This document shows positions 1 through 6,889 of a stretch of DNA of 26,606 bases, piece after piece. Every line of letters begins with the position of its first letter. Position 1 is the stretch's first letter. Under the pieces are notes generated by a model, which saw only the letters and a list, made by a program, of their open reading frames with translations, was not told the DNA's origin and searched no databases. Source of the stretch: a virus; the IMG/VR virus record IMGVR_UViG_3300010392_001031, positions 1 to 26,606 of that record; one strand, written 5' to 3'. The position numbers and the translations under genes are program-made.

Positions 1-2
1 GC

Positions 3-74
3 AGGAATGCGCCCGGCGCGTACGTCAAGGTTTGGCGGGTTAGCTTAGATGGCAAACCACCACACACTATATAG
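3..74 (+). CDS. 3' end of an upstream gene (partial)
   Basis: The third frame is open from the window edge to a TAG at 72-74. It reads about 23 residues with ordinary composition (for example AYVKVWRVSLDGKPPHTI). The other two forward frames stop at 41-43 and 46-48 and read less naturally. The next gene begins 30 bases downstream after its own ribosome site, as expected for adjacent co-directional genes. The product cannot be named from so short a tail. Confidence 0.45.
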   Translation, partial: RNAPGAYVKVWRVSLDGKPPHTI

Positions 75-103
75 AAATGTAAACCAACAGAAAGGGAAAC
101 GAC

Positions 104-520
104 ATGGCGAAAGCTGAACTGAAAATTGACATCGAACATGGACCGGCGCTGAAAGCGTTGACTCGCATGGTCGGCGCGTTCGGATCGGGCGTACAGCCCG
201 GCACAGAACAGTCGGCGGCGTTAATTGAGGCGTATACCTGCATACAGAACGCCATGGTTGCCGAATCGCAGGCGTACACGACGAAGTCGAGCCGGCAGAA
301 GTGGTCGCATTATGCCGGGGCGCCGGCACTTATTGAATTCCTGAAGCGGAACGCCGACAAAAACGTTAGGATGCATGAAATATCCGGCACGGAAATTGCT
401 GGTAGGTTGGTCAAGAACACGCTGGCCGCTGATCATCACGCGTTTTACATTGTAAGGTTGTCATGCGTGCACTATCCAATTACGTTAGAAGCCGTGGAAT
501 GGATCGAATGCGTCGAATAA
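104..520 (+). CDS. hypothetical protein, 138 aa
   Basis: The start is ATG with an AAAGGGAAA ribosome site about 8 bases upstream. The product is a soluble protein of mixed composition with no signal peptide or membrane segment. I do not recognise a family. It is the first complete gene of the small-gene run before terS and overlaps the next gene at its 3' end. A role in host takeover or DNA metabolism would be a guess from position only. Confidence 0.75.
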   Translation: MAKAELKIDIEHGPALKALTRMVGAFGSGVQPGTEQSAALIEAYTCIQNAMVAESQAYTTKSSRQKWSHYAGAPALIEFLKRNADKNVRMHEISGTEIAGRLVKNTLAADHHAFYIVRLSCVHYPITLEAVEWIECVE

Positions 521-744
521 CCGACTTTCAGGTTGTTCAGTCCGGGCGAATAGAGGGTTCACGGATCGAAATCGTGTATGCCTTGACACATGACGGCATA
601 TTGTGGCGCCGGGGGGAAGCTGACAAGGCGTGGCTGGCGATTGAACCGCCGGGCGACGGTGACCCCTTCAAGCCGGAAATGACTGAAGAGCGGCTTCTAA
701 AGCGCCTTGCACGCGGGGGCGGGTTCCCAAAGGAAACGAAATGA
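499..744 (+). CDS. hypothetical protein, about 81 aa
   Basis: The frame is open from 463, and ATGs at 463, 499 and 508 are all possible starts. The 463 start has an AAGG site but overlaps the previous gene by 58 bases. The 499 start overlaps it by 22 bases and has AGAAG in place, so it is chosen with low certainty. The protein has the look of short phage proteins built around a 'HDGILWRR...W' strand pattern seen in small beta-rich proteins of unknown function. The stop overlaps the next start as ATGA. Confidence 0.65.
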   Translation: MDRMRRITDFQVVQSGRIEGSRIEIVYALTHDGILWRRGEADKAWLAIEPPGDGDPFKPEMTEERLLKRLARGGGFPKETK

Positions 745-932
745 TAATGCGGTGTTTTTTCATGTTCAAGGGGCGCGAGTATTTCGCCGATGGTCAAAGC
801 GTTGCCGATTTCAGAGCTGGATTCTGGGTTGACGTGTCGTTGAACGTGGTGCCTATGCATTATCTGAATCGCCGGTACTGGATACCGCCGCACGCCATAC
901 AACACATTGAAAAGGTAACGAAACATGACTGA
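741..932 (+). CDS. hypothetical protein, 63 aa
   Basis: The ATG overlaps the preceding TGA (ATGA) and is preceded by AAGGAAACG, a good ribosome site. The product is short and rich in aromatic residues, with no motif I recognise. Its coupled start and overlap with the following gene mark it as a real member of the operon rather than a chance ORF. Confidence 0.6.
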   Translation: MIMRCFFMFKGREYFADGQSVADFRAGFWVDVSLNVVPMHYLNRRYWIPPHAIQHIEKVTKHD

Positions 933-1146
933 CAAACAGTTTTTGAATTGGGTTGCAGACCGGTTCGTGTTCGTGTACGGCGAAAGCCCGAAAGTTGATT
1001 ACGTGCAGAAGCTTCGGGCGATGGCTGACGCGGCGCCGGGGTTGGCGCTGCCGGTAACGCCGAAGTCGACCGGACTGAAGGCTGCCGCCGGCGTATTCTC
1101 CGTGGTCGTGGTGGTCCTGCTGGTGTGGGGCGCGCTGTCAGTATGA
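925..1146 (+). CDS. small membrane-anchored protein, 73 aa
   Basis: The N-terminal half is soluble (MTDKQFLNWVADRFV...). Residues about 52-72 form a strongly hydrophobic stretch (AAAGVFSVVVVVLLVWGAL), which predicts a single C-terminal membrane segment. The ribosome site is AAAGGTAACG. The start overlaps the end of the previous gene and the stop overlaps the next start (ATGA). It is one of three short membrane or export-like ORFs here. A role in lysis or envelope modification is possible but not shown. Confidence 0.65.
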   Translation: MTDKQFLNWVADRFVFVYGESPKVDYVQKLRAMADAAPGLALPVTPKSTGLKAAAGVFSVVVVVLLVWGALSV

Positions 1147-1265
1147 TTGTCCGCTTGGTGCTGATAGCGTTATTAATGGTATCGTTTGCGCGTGAGCACA
1201 CAACGGGGTATGGTGGCTGGCCGACAGATGAACAAACGATTTCGAAAAGAGGGCAAGGTTTATGA
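1143..1265 (+). CDS. very small exported or membrane protein, 40 aa
   Basis: The ATG at 1143 overlaps the preceding TGA. The product opens with MIVRLVLIALLMVSFA, a compact signal peptide or membrane anchor, followed by a 24-residue polar tail. The stop overlaps the next ORF as ATGA. Support comes from tight coupling on both sides and the clean signal-like N terminus. Function unknown. Confidence 0.5.
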   Translation: MIVRLVLIALLMVSFAREHTTGYGGWPTDEQTISKRGQGL

Positions 1266-1390
1266 GTAATTGCACAACACGGAAAGACGACTGGAACCGG
1301 TTCTGTAGCGCAATCAAGTTCTTGAGCGTTAAGGGCATCCTACACACGGGCAAGAATATTCTTTTTGAAGAGCTGCGGCGCTGGAGGTGA
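1262..1390 (+). CDS. small basic protein, 42 aa
   Basis: This ATG overlaps the TGA of the previous ORF, and the frame closes at 1388-1390 just before the next gene's start. The product is short and basic, with two cysteines near the N terminus (MSNCTTRKDDWNRFC) and a basic end (ELRRWR). No family is recognised. Coupling on both sides is the main evidence for coding. Confidence 0.5.
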   Translation: MSNCTTRKDDWNRFCSAIKFLSVKGILHTGKNILFEELRRWR

Positions 1391-1394
1391 CGAC

Positions 1395-1865
1395 ATGTTT
1401 TTGGCGAAAGTAGAACTTGACTATGCCGGCCGGGCGAGTATTCAAGCCCTTGAGTTGGCAGTAGAAGCATATCACACACTGCGCGAGGCGGTGCCCGCAC
1501 TGGGTTTGCCGTTCGAGTACACCCAGACAGCCCTTGCGAGCTGGTGGCCGGGCGAACTGATCTGCGACGAACGGGACGTTGAAGCACTGACTGAAGCCGG
1601 GGTGAAGGTTACGATCGGTCGGTTGAAGGGGTTGCACTATGACGCCGACCGGGGGTCCCCATTACAGGCGGCGGCGCCACAGGTTTCAATGATTTCCGTT
1701 GCGAACGTGGGGTTATTGTCTGTCCGAAACGTGACATATATTGAAGACTGTTGCACCGACGAACTTCAAAGGCACTCGAACGAAGGCTGGCGCATTCTGG
1801 CGGTATGTCCGCCGAACGACACGCGGCGACCTGATTACATACTGGGGCGATCTGATGATTGGTGA
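1395..1865 (+). CDS. hypothetical protein with a DUF4177-like C-terminal part, 156 aa
   Basis: The ATG at 1395 has a strong GGAGG site 8 bases upstream. A TTG at 1365 in the same frame is rejected because it lacks a ribosome site. The last 45 residues follow the pattern ...ELQRHSNEGWRILAV...YILGR. This resembles DUF4177-type small domains, in which an 'EL...GWELV' strand-helix is followed by a 'Y.L.R' strand (family resemblance by eye, not searched). The N-terminal 100 residues are not recognised. The 3' end overlaps the next gene by 11 bases if that gene starts at 1855. Confidence 0.7.
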   Translation: MFLAKVELDYAGRASIQALELAVEAYHTLREAVPALGLPFEYTQTALASWWPGELICDERDVEALTEAGVKVTIGRLKGLHYDADRGSPLQAAAPQVSMISVANVGLLSVRNVTYIEDCCTDELQRHSNEGWRILAVCPPNDTRRPDYILGRSDDW

Positions 1866-2196
1866 AGACTTGAAGCCCGGCGGGGCCACGGTGATACAGG
1901 GACGGTTCCCGGCGCCGGCGGTAGGCGCGCCTGATTGGGTAAAGGCTGCCATGAAAAAGCACAGCGGTCTGACGTTCAAGCGTATTGGTGAGTGCTATTA
2001 CCTTGAAGGCGCCGGCGTGGCACTGCCGAACGGCAAGACGATCGACGGGGAAGCCGGCTATCTGCGGCTGACCGGACAATGGCGCGAAGACATCGGGCAG
2101 GGGTACGACGTCGAGTGCTTTTGCTGCAAGACCGGCAAAACAGGCTGGGTTCCGTCAAGGTTGTTAATTGGCGTCCGTTTGGTTGACAATCTTTGA
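1855..2196 (+). CDS. hypothetical protein, 113 aa
   Basis: The frame is open from a TTG at 1741, but that start would bury 125 bases in the previous gene. ATG 1855 has a GGGG site and a normal 11-base overlap, so it is preferred. The protein ends in ...TGKTGWVPSRLL, the pattern that closes many SH3-like folds, and carries a CFCC cysteine cluster just before it. An SH3-like binding domain is a weak inference. No enzyme motif is seen. Confidence 0.6.
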   Translation: MIGEDLKPGGATVIQGRFPAPAVGAPDWVKAAMKKHSGLTFKRIGECYYLEGAGVALPNGKTIDGEAGYLRLTGQWREDIGQGYDVECFCCKTGKTGWVPSRLLIGVRLVDNL

Positions 2197-2287
2197 AATT
2201 TGGTTGTTTATCAGGAGTTGGGTTCGGAACTGCATATAAAAAATAACGGCTCATAAGTGGATGTTTTTATTGCATAATGGTGGACTA

Positions 2288-2401
2288 ATGAAACAGGTAA
2301 TTGATTCTTTTGTGCATGGTTTCATGTGGTTGGTGATTTCGGTCGCGGTCGCGCTGATCGTTTGGTGGATTGTCGAAACGTTCGGGGAACCGCATAGATG
2401 A
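2288..2401 (+). CDS. single-span membrane protein, 37 aa
   Basis: ATG 2288 encodes a 37-residue product whose residues about 11-30 are hydrophobic and Trp-rich (MWLVISVAVALIVWWIVE), which predicts one membrane helix. In-frame ATG 2261 would add nine residues, and neither start has a convincing ribosome site. The stop overlaps the next start (ATGA). Its size and hydrophobicity would fit a small holin-like or inner-membrane regulator protein, but nothing specific identifies it. Confidence 0.5.
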   Translation: MKQVIDSFVHGFMWLVISVAVALIVWWIVETFGEPHR

Positions 2402-2787
2402 CGCTCACAGTATTTGAGCGGTTCTGGCTGTGGCGCCGGCGCAATGGGCTGAGCCAGTACGCGGCGTCGGATATAATTGGCTGTTCCCGGGAAACGGTTC
2501 AACTGATCGAAAAGGGCTGCGCGTGGCCGCTGCGCTGGATTGACGACTGGACCCTGCCGCACATACCTTCACCCGGGGAAGAGCTGCGCTTGATGCGTCG
2601 ACGTGCCCGACTGGACGCCGAACACATGTCGGCATTACTGGATATTTCCCGCACGACACTGTATAGCATTGAAAACGGTAAGATTTCCTTATCGGAATAC
2701 GAAATGGTCAGCATTCAGAAAGCAATCGTATACCATCAAAAGGCTGGAAACTGGCCGAAACCGGGACCCGGTCAAATAAGGAAGTGA
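2398..2787 (+). CDS. double helix-turn-helix (XRE-type) transcriptional regulator, 129 aa
   Basis: Two helix-turn-helix units are visible. Residues 8-40 contain RRNGLSQYAASDIIGCSRET followed by VQLIEKG. Residues 62-100 contain RRRARLDAEHMSALLDISRT followed by TLYSIENGK. Both match the XRE/Cro pattern, in which the recognition helix is followed by 'I(E)xG'. Two such units in one short protein suggest that one chain binds an extended or paired site. It lies directly upstream of the 400-base AT-rich region with inverted repeats and a cluster of TATACTA motifs, so autoregulation or control of the packaging/head operon is plausible (inference). The start overlaps the previous stop as ATGA. Confidence 0.8.
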   Translation: MTLTVFERFWLWRRRNGLSQYAASDIIGCSRETVQLIEKGCAWPLRWIDDWTLPHIPSPGEELRLMRRRARLDAEHMSALLDISRTTLYSIENGKISLSEYEMVSIQKAIVYHQKAGNWPKPGPGQIRK

Positions 2788-2828
2788 CTGAAAGCGCTGC
2801 TAATTATCACCTATTCGTGATAGTCGGA

Positions 2829-2861
2829 CAAAACTTCCTATAAGAGAAATACTATATACTA
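2829..2861 (-). repeat. left arm of a long inverted repeat
   Basis: Read on the - strand, this segment runs TAGTATA...TTATAGGAAGTTTTG and matches the + strand at 3150-3184. The last 15 bases are identical (2829-2843 against 3170-3184). The AT-rich upstream part matches with small indels. The left copy has no ORF in a position to use its AGGAAG ribosome-like site. Confidence 0.8.
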
Positions 2862-2892
2862 GACCAAAAACAAGAGTTGTCTTTTTGAGGTC
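2862..2892. repeat. hairpin-forming inverted repeat
   Basis: The arms GACC+AAAAACAA and TTGT+CTTTTT+GA+GGTC pair around a GAG loop with small bulges. It could form a short stem in RNA or DNA. It may act as a terminator for the upstream operon, since it has a U-run on the 3' arm, or as an operator. AT-rich stems are weak, so this is tentative. Confidence 0.35.
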
Positions 2893-2906
2893 AAAAAATA
2901 TATTTT

Positions 2907-2930
2907 GGGTAGTATACTAGTATATGACCC
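2907..2930. promoter_or_regulatory. candidate operator: 24-base near-palindrome
   Basis: The core TATACTAGTATA (2913-2924) is a perfect 12-base palindrome. It is flanked symmetrically by GGGT and ACCC at 2907-2910 and 2927-2930. It directly abuts TATAAT at 2931-2936. A dimeric HTH protein binding here would cover a promoter region. The obvious candidate binder is the double-HTH protein encoded just upstream (inference). Confidence 0.5.
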
Positions 2931-3041
2931 TATAATATTGTTATTTATCCATGGTTTACAATACATTCTTATGTATACTAAATGGAATACTCCAAGGATT
3001 TGTACTATTGCGTAATTGTATATTGTATACCAGATGAATAG

Positions 3042-3050
3042 TTATCCACA
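3042..3050 (+). promoter_or_regulatory. DnaA box (TTATCCACA)
   Basis: This 9-mer is identical to the high-affinity E. coli DnaA box consensus. It sits in an AT-rich block just downstream of two tandem TTGTATA heptamers (3016-3029). One perfect box can occur by chance, and no cluster of boxes is seen, so use as an origin is an inference. Confidence 0.5.
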
Positions 3051-3149
3051 ATTACTACAGTTCACTATAAATAATCAATAAGTTACTGTAATTACCTACC
3101 ACGCTTGCATTTTTCGGCGCCCTGGTAGATTTCCGGTTTCGAAATCGTG

Positions 3150-3184
3150 TAGTATAGTAGGTATTCTCTTTATAGGAAGTTTTG
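3150..3184 (+). repeat. right arm of the inverted repeat; carries the terS ribosome site
   Basis: This is the + strand counterpart of 2829-2861. It contains a possible -10 box (TATAGT, 3153-3158) and the AGGAAG ribosome site for terS. No good -35 is visible. The arm may therefore be a promoter plus leader, with the left arm as its mirrored copy. Confidence 0.7.
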
Positions 3185-3188
3185 CGGG

Positions 3189-3698
3189 ATGCATGACCTT
3201 ACATTAAAACAGCGGTGGTTCGCGCACGCGTACGTAAACACCGGGAATATCGAGCACGCAGCCAAGGCAGCCGAAATCACGGTTGAAGAGGCGCAGCTAT
3301 GGCTTATCGAACCGGACATTTCAGCGGTCATTGTGCACGACAAAGTCGCCGCCGTTACAACTGCGATGGAAACCCGGGACCGGATCATGGCGCGGTATGC
3401 CGTCATTGCGAATGCTGACTATGGCGACTATTTCGTGGTCGGCAGCGAATGTTCAATGCTCATTCCACTTGACAAATTGACCAAAGAACAGCGTATGTGC
3501 ATCAAGAAAATAAAGCACACGCAGCACGGTCCGGAACTTGAGCTGTACGACCGCATGCATGCAAACAACAAGCTTGCCGAAGCGTTCAAGATATTCGCCG
3601 ACGACACGACGGGCGCCAGCGTGGAAGAAAAAGCCAGCCAAATCAGAACATTACTTCAGGAAATGGACGATGTTACAGACGGGTTCACTGCTCACTGA
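3189..3698 (+). CDS. terS: terminase small subunit
   Basis: The opening residues LTLKQRWFAHAYVNTGNIEH followed by AAKAAE match the N-terminal DNA-binding helix-turn-helix of Terminase_2-type small subunits. The later pattern ...IKKIKHTQHG...LELYDRMHANNKLAEAF is the usual central/oligomerisation segment of that family. At 169 residues it is of normal length. It recognises the packaging site and recruits the large subunit. The ATG is preceded by AGGAAG within the inverted-repeat arm. The 3' end overlaps terL by 29 bases, consistent with translational coupling. Confidence 0.92.
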   Translation: MHDLTLKQRWFAHAYVNTGNIEHAAKAAEITVEEAQLWLIEPDISAVIVHDKVAAVTTAMETRDRIMARYAVIANADYGDYFVVGSECSMLIPLDKLTKEQRMCIKKIKHTQHGPELELYDRMHANNKLAEAFKIFADDTTGASVEEKASQIRTLLQEMDDVTDGFTAH

Positions 3699-5055
3699 AC
3701 GCTGGACCACACTGCGCTATGTGGCTGAGCAACAACGATTCTGGAAGTCGCAAGCGCGGTTTCAGGTCGTCCCCGCCGGGCGCCGGTCTGGTAAAACCGA
3801 GATTGGAAAGCGAAAAGTCATATATCGGGCACTGAAGGCATCCGGGCTGTCGCCCAACTATTTTTTCGGGGCGCCGACCCGCGATCAAGCCAAGCGTATA
3901 TTCTGGAAGGACCTGAAAGCGATGGTCCATCCGGACATTATGGTGGACAAATCAGAAAGCGAATTGTGGATTCTACTAATAAACGGCGCCACATTGTGGG
4001 TCGTGGGCATGGATAAGCCCGAACGCGTCGAGGGTACGCCGTGGGATGGTGGCATACTGGACGAATACGCCAACATGAAAGCGCACGCTTGGCCGGAAAA
4101 CGTACGCCCGGCACTTGAAGACCGGGGCGGGTTCTGCATATTCACGGGGGTTCCGGAAGGGCGCAACCACTATTATGACCTGTACCGCAACGCCGCAATC
4201 CGGGCAGACTGGGACCGGTTCCGCTGGAAGTCAGCCGAAGTCCTGCCGGCTGCCGTGGTCGAAGCCGCACGCCTTGACCTTGACCCACTGACATTCGCGC
4301 AGGAGTATGAAGCCGACTTCCTGAACTTCGAGGGTCGGGCATATTACCCGTTTCAGGAAGATTTACATTGCGCAAACCTGCGAGATAGGTATAATGTCAA
4401 TGGTGACCTGATTTTATGTTTCGATTTCAACGTTAACCCGGGCACCGCGACCGTCGCGCAGGAAATGAGCTTTCCACGCCGGCAGTCAGCCGAAGCGCCT
4501 GTTGCGATCGGCGGCGCTGAACTGTTTGCAGGCGCTATCGCACCCGAAGAGCACGGAACTGGTATAATCGGGGAAGTACATATACCTAACAACAGCAACA
4601 CAGCCGCTGTCGTTAATAAATTCATAGCCGATTGGGGGAACCACGCCGGCCGAATATACGTATACGGTGACGCAACAGGTGGTTCAAGAAAAACGTCAGC
4701 AACTGAAGGCAACGACTGGGACTTGGTCAAGAATGGCTTATATAGCCATTTTGGCAGCGAGCGCGTATACATGCGCGTTCCGCGATCTAACCCAAGCGAG
4801 CGGTCGCGAGTCAACGCAGTGAATACCAGACTGAAATCCGGCAATGGACGGATTCACCTTATGGTCGACCCGGTGGTGGCGCCTATGCTGGTGAAGGATT
4901 TCGAAGGCGTGCGGTTGCTGGAAGGCGGTTCAGGCGAGCTTGACAAGAAGCATGACCCGAAGCTAACCCATTTATCTGACGGACTGGGATACTATATTTC
5001 CAAAGAATTCCCGGTACGCAAAGTTCAAACAATCAGCGAGACATTGTACCTATGA
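3670..5055 (+). CDS. terL: terminase large subunit (ATPase-nuclease packaging motor)
   Basis: The ATG at 3670 has AGGAA at the right distance; the longer frame from TTG 3538 lies inside terS and is rejected. The product is 461 residues, normal for TerL. Residues 37-43 GRRSGKT form the Walker A loop, and 129-132 (ILDE) the Walker B motif with catalytic Glu. The C-terminal RNase H-like nuclease shows acidic residues at D252 (CFDFNVNPGTA), D334 (VYGDATGG) and D437 (HLSDGLGYY). The enzyme cuts concatemeric DNA and drives it through the portal. All key residues are present, so it should be active. Its stop overlaps the portal start (ATGA). Confidence 0.96.
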   Translation: MLQTGSLLTERWTTLRYVAEQQRFWKSQARFQVVPAGRRSGKTEIGKRKVIYRALKASGLSPNYFFGAPTRDQAKRIFWKDLKAMVHPDIMVDKSESELWILLINGATLWVVGMDKPERVEGTPWDGGILDEYANMKAHAWPENVRPALEDRGGFCIFTGVPEGRNHYYDLYRNAAIRADWDRFRWKSAEVLPAAVVEAARLDLDPLTFAQEYEADFLNFEGRAYYPFQEDLHCANLRDRYNVNGDLILCFDFNVNPGTATVAQEMSFPRRQSAEAPVAIGGAELFAGAIAPEEHGTGIIGEVHIPNNSNTAAVVNKFIADWGNHAGRIYVYGDATGGSRKTSATEGNDWDLVKNGLYSHFGSERVYMRVPRSNPSERSRVNAVNTRLKSGNGRIHLMVDPVVAPMLVKDFEGVRLLEGGSGELDKKHDPKLTHLSDGLGYYISKEFPVRKVQTISETLYL

Positions 5056-6755
5056 CCCATAACGTACACAGCAGCGGACCCGGTCACCGGGCGAATAGCA
5101 GTACCACGGCGCACAGCGCGGGCGGCAGCAAGAACCTAGTGGCTACGCCGACGCACGCATATGACGCGATGTCGGTTAACTGGTCACTGGTCGACACGCT
5201 ATGGGGCGGCACCGATGCAATGCGGGCATCCGGCAGGCGGTTCCTACCGCAAATGCCCGACGAACCGGAAGCCGCATACCGCGCGCGGTTGCATCAATCT
5301 GTACTGACCAACGTATACAAGGACACTATCGAAAAGCTGGTGTCGAAGCCACTGAAACAGCCGGTCACCTTGAAAGACGACGTACCGGACGATATTCAGT
5401 GTTTCCGCGACAACATCGACGGGCAGGCGACCGACCTTGACGTATTCACCCGGCAGGTCGGCGAAGCGGCACTGAATCACGGTGTAACCCACATTCTCGT
5501 TGACTATCCGCAGGCTTCACCCGACACGACGGCACTTGAAGAGCGCGTTGACCATATCCGACCGTACGCTATCCACTATGACGCCACGCAGGTTATCGGC
5601 TGGAAGTCCGAAGTACGCAACGGGCGGCGATTCCTGACACAGGTTCGCATTCTGGAAAAGACATACGAAGACGTCAGCGAATTTGAACAGTCGCTGGTAC
5701 ACAGGGTCCGCGTATTGGAACCCGGCTTCTATCGTACCTACCAACTGAAGGAAATCGGCAATGGTCAGGAAGACTGGGTGCTGACCGACAGCCACGAAGT
5801 CGTCGCGAATGGTCAGGTGCTTGACTTTATTCCGTTTATCAGTATTTATACCAACAAGCGCAATTTCATGATTGCCAGTCCGGCAATGATGGACGTTGCA
5901 CACTTGAATATTACGCACTGGCAGTCGGACAGCGACCAGCGCAACATCTTGCACGTTGCCCGGGTGCCGATCCTGTTCGGTTCGGGGTTGGGGGACGAAG
6001 ACAGCGTTGTTAAACTGTCGATCGGCGCCACGACCTTTATCAAGGGGCAGATTTCCAGCGACCTGAAGTACGTTGAAACGTCGGGCAAGGGAATCGACGC
6101 CGGGCAAAAGGACCTTGAAACCCTCATTGAACGTATGTCGTCGCTGGGCTTGAATATGCTGGTACGCAAGCAGCCGTCGGGCAGGGCAACCGCCACGGCG
6201 CGCACGCTTGACCAGTCAGAAGCCGACAGCCCGTTGTCGATGTTCGCCCGCGAGCTGGAAAACGGTCTGGAAACCATGCTGGATTTCTTCGGGGTGTTCA
6301 TGGGCAAGGGTCCTGACGCCGGCGGCAGCGTGGAATTATTCAAGGATTTCAGCATCACACAGCGCGACGCCGAAGACATCAAGGAACTTGGGCAAATGCG
6401 CGCCCGCCTTGATATCAGTCAGGTCACCTACTGGGAAGAGCTGAAACGCCGCAACCTGCTGTCGGACGACTTCGACGCAGAACAGGAAATTGATTTGTTG
6501 GACCTTGAATCGCCGGGAATGGATCGGCCGGGCATAACCGAAGCTGAACTTGAAGAGGGGAATGCGCCCGGAGACGAAACAGGACCGGCTGATGGGCACG
6601 TTCATGTTCTACAAGCTAACGGCTGGACCAACGTTATTGAAGGGCACAAACACAGGTGGGAAGTGACAGGCACACAAACTTCGGAAAATGATGGACACGT
6701 GCACGCCTTGGGCGTACAGTCAATGCAGACTGAAGAACAGGAAGGCGCAGAATGA
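5052..6755 (+). CDS. portal protein, DUF4055 type
   Basis: This is a 567-residue protein directly after terL. The segment with WSLVDTLWGGTDAMRASGRR followed by FLPQMPDE...AAYRARL resembles the N terminus of DUF4055 phage portal proteins. Portals form the dodecameric ring at one vertex through which DNA passes. The N-terminal 35 residues are Ser/His/Gly-rich and probably disordered. The C-terminal 55 residues carry three histidine pairs (DGHVH near 514, GHKH near 531, DGHVH near 547) beyond the expected portal core. ATGA coupling with terL supports the start. Confidence 0.88.
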   Translation: MTHNVHSSGPGHRANSSTTAHSAGGSKNLVATPTHAYDAMSVNWSLVDTLWGGTDAMRASGRRFLPQMPDEPEAAYRARLHQSVLTNVYKDTIEKLVSKPLKQPVTLKDDVPDDIQCFRDNIDGQATDLDVFTRQVGEAALNHGVTHILVDYPQASPDTTALEERVDHIRPYAIHYDATQVIGWKSEVRNGRRFLTQVRILEKTYEDVSEFEQSLVHRVRVLEPGFYRTYQLKEIGNGQEDWVLTDSHEVVANGQVLDFIPFISIYTNKRNFMIASPAMMDVAHLNITHWQSDSDQRNILHVARVPILFGSGLGDEDSVVKLSIGATTFIKGQISSDLKYVETSGKGIDAGQKDLETLIERMSSLGLNMLVRKQPSGRATATARTLDQSEADSPLSMFARELENGLETMLDFFGVFMGKGPDAGGSVELFKDFSITQRDAEDIKELGQMRARLDISQVTYWEELKRRNLLSDDFDAEQEIDLLDLESPGMDRPGITEAELEEGNAPGDETGPADGHVHVLQANGWTNVIEGHKHRWEVTGTQTSENDGHVHALGVQSMQTEEQEGAE

Positions 6756-6889
6756 TAGTCAAACGGGGCGGTCAGTTCTGTTTGATATCGAAAAAGGGGA
6801 ACAAGAACCTTGGGTGCTTTCCTACCAAGGCGGGCGCCGTAAAGCGAGAACGGCAGGTGCAGTTCTTCAAGCGTAAGGGCAAAAAGTAA
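6752..6889 (+). CDS. small basic head-region protein, 45 aa
   Basis: The ATG overlaps the portal stop (ATGA) and the TAA overlaps the next gene's ATG. The product is strongly basic (K/R-rich, ending FFKRKGKK), with the pattern LGCFPTKAGAVKREREQ-like 'LG.F.TK..A..R..Q...FK'. This pattern resembles the short tails found on some phage head-maturation proteins and in stand-alone small phage proteins (recollection, not searched). It may bind DNA or portal. Function not established. Confidence 0.6.
   Translation: MIVKRGGQFCLISKKGNKNLGCFPTKAGAVKRERQVQFFKRKGKK

Larger units (their letters stand above)
2788..3188. promoter_or_regulatory. 400-base AT-rich non-coding region: candidate origin, operator and/or packaging site
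   Basis: No credible ORF is seen on either strand, and base composition is far more AT-rich than the flanks. The region contains a perfect DnaA box (3042-3050), tandem TTGTATA heptamers (3016-3029), six TATACTA/TAGTATA heptamers, a near-palindrome (2907-2930) beside TATAAT (2931-2936), a hairpin (2862-2892), and an inverted repeat with arms at 2829-2861 and 3150-3184. It lies between an HTH regulator and terS, a position where phages often place cos/pac or control sites. The elements are visible; the function is inferred. Confidence 0.7.

Noticed and set aside
1741-1854. Extended TTG start for the 1855 gene
   Set aside because: It would overlap the previous gene by 125 bases without a ribosome site.
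3128-3146. GATTTC/GAAATC inverted repeat before terS
   Set aside because: Six-base arms in an AT-rich region are expected by chance, so it is not listed separately from the larger region.
3538-3669. Extended terL start at TTG 3538
   Set aside because: It lies inside terS with no ribosome site, while ATG 3670 has AGGAA and gives a normal-length TerL.
4381-4570. TATAAT strings inside terL
   Set aside because: They are within coding sequence, without matching -35 elements or a downstream gene start.
5517-6107. 196-residue open frame on the - strand
   Set aside because: It is antisense to the portal gene, with no ribosome site or domain; treated as a shadow frame.
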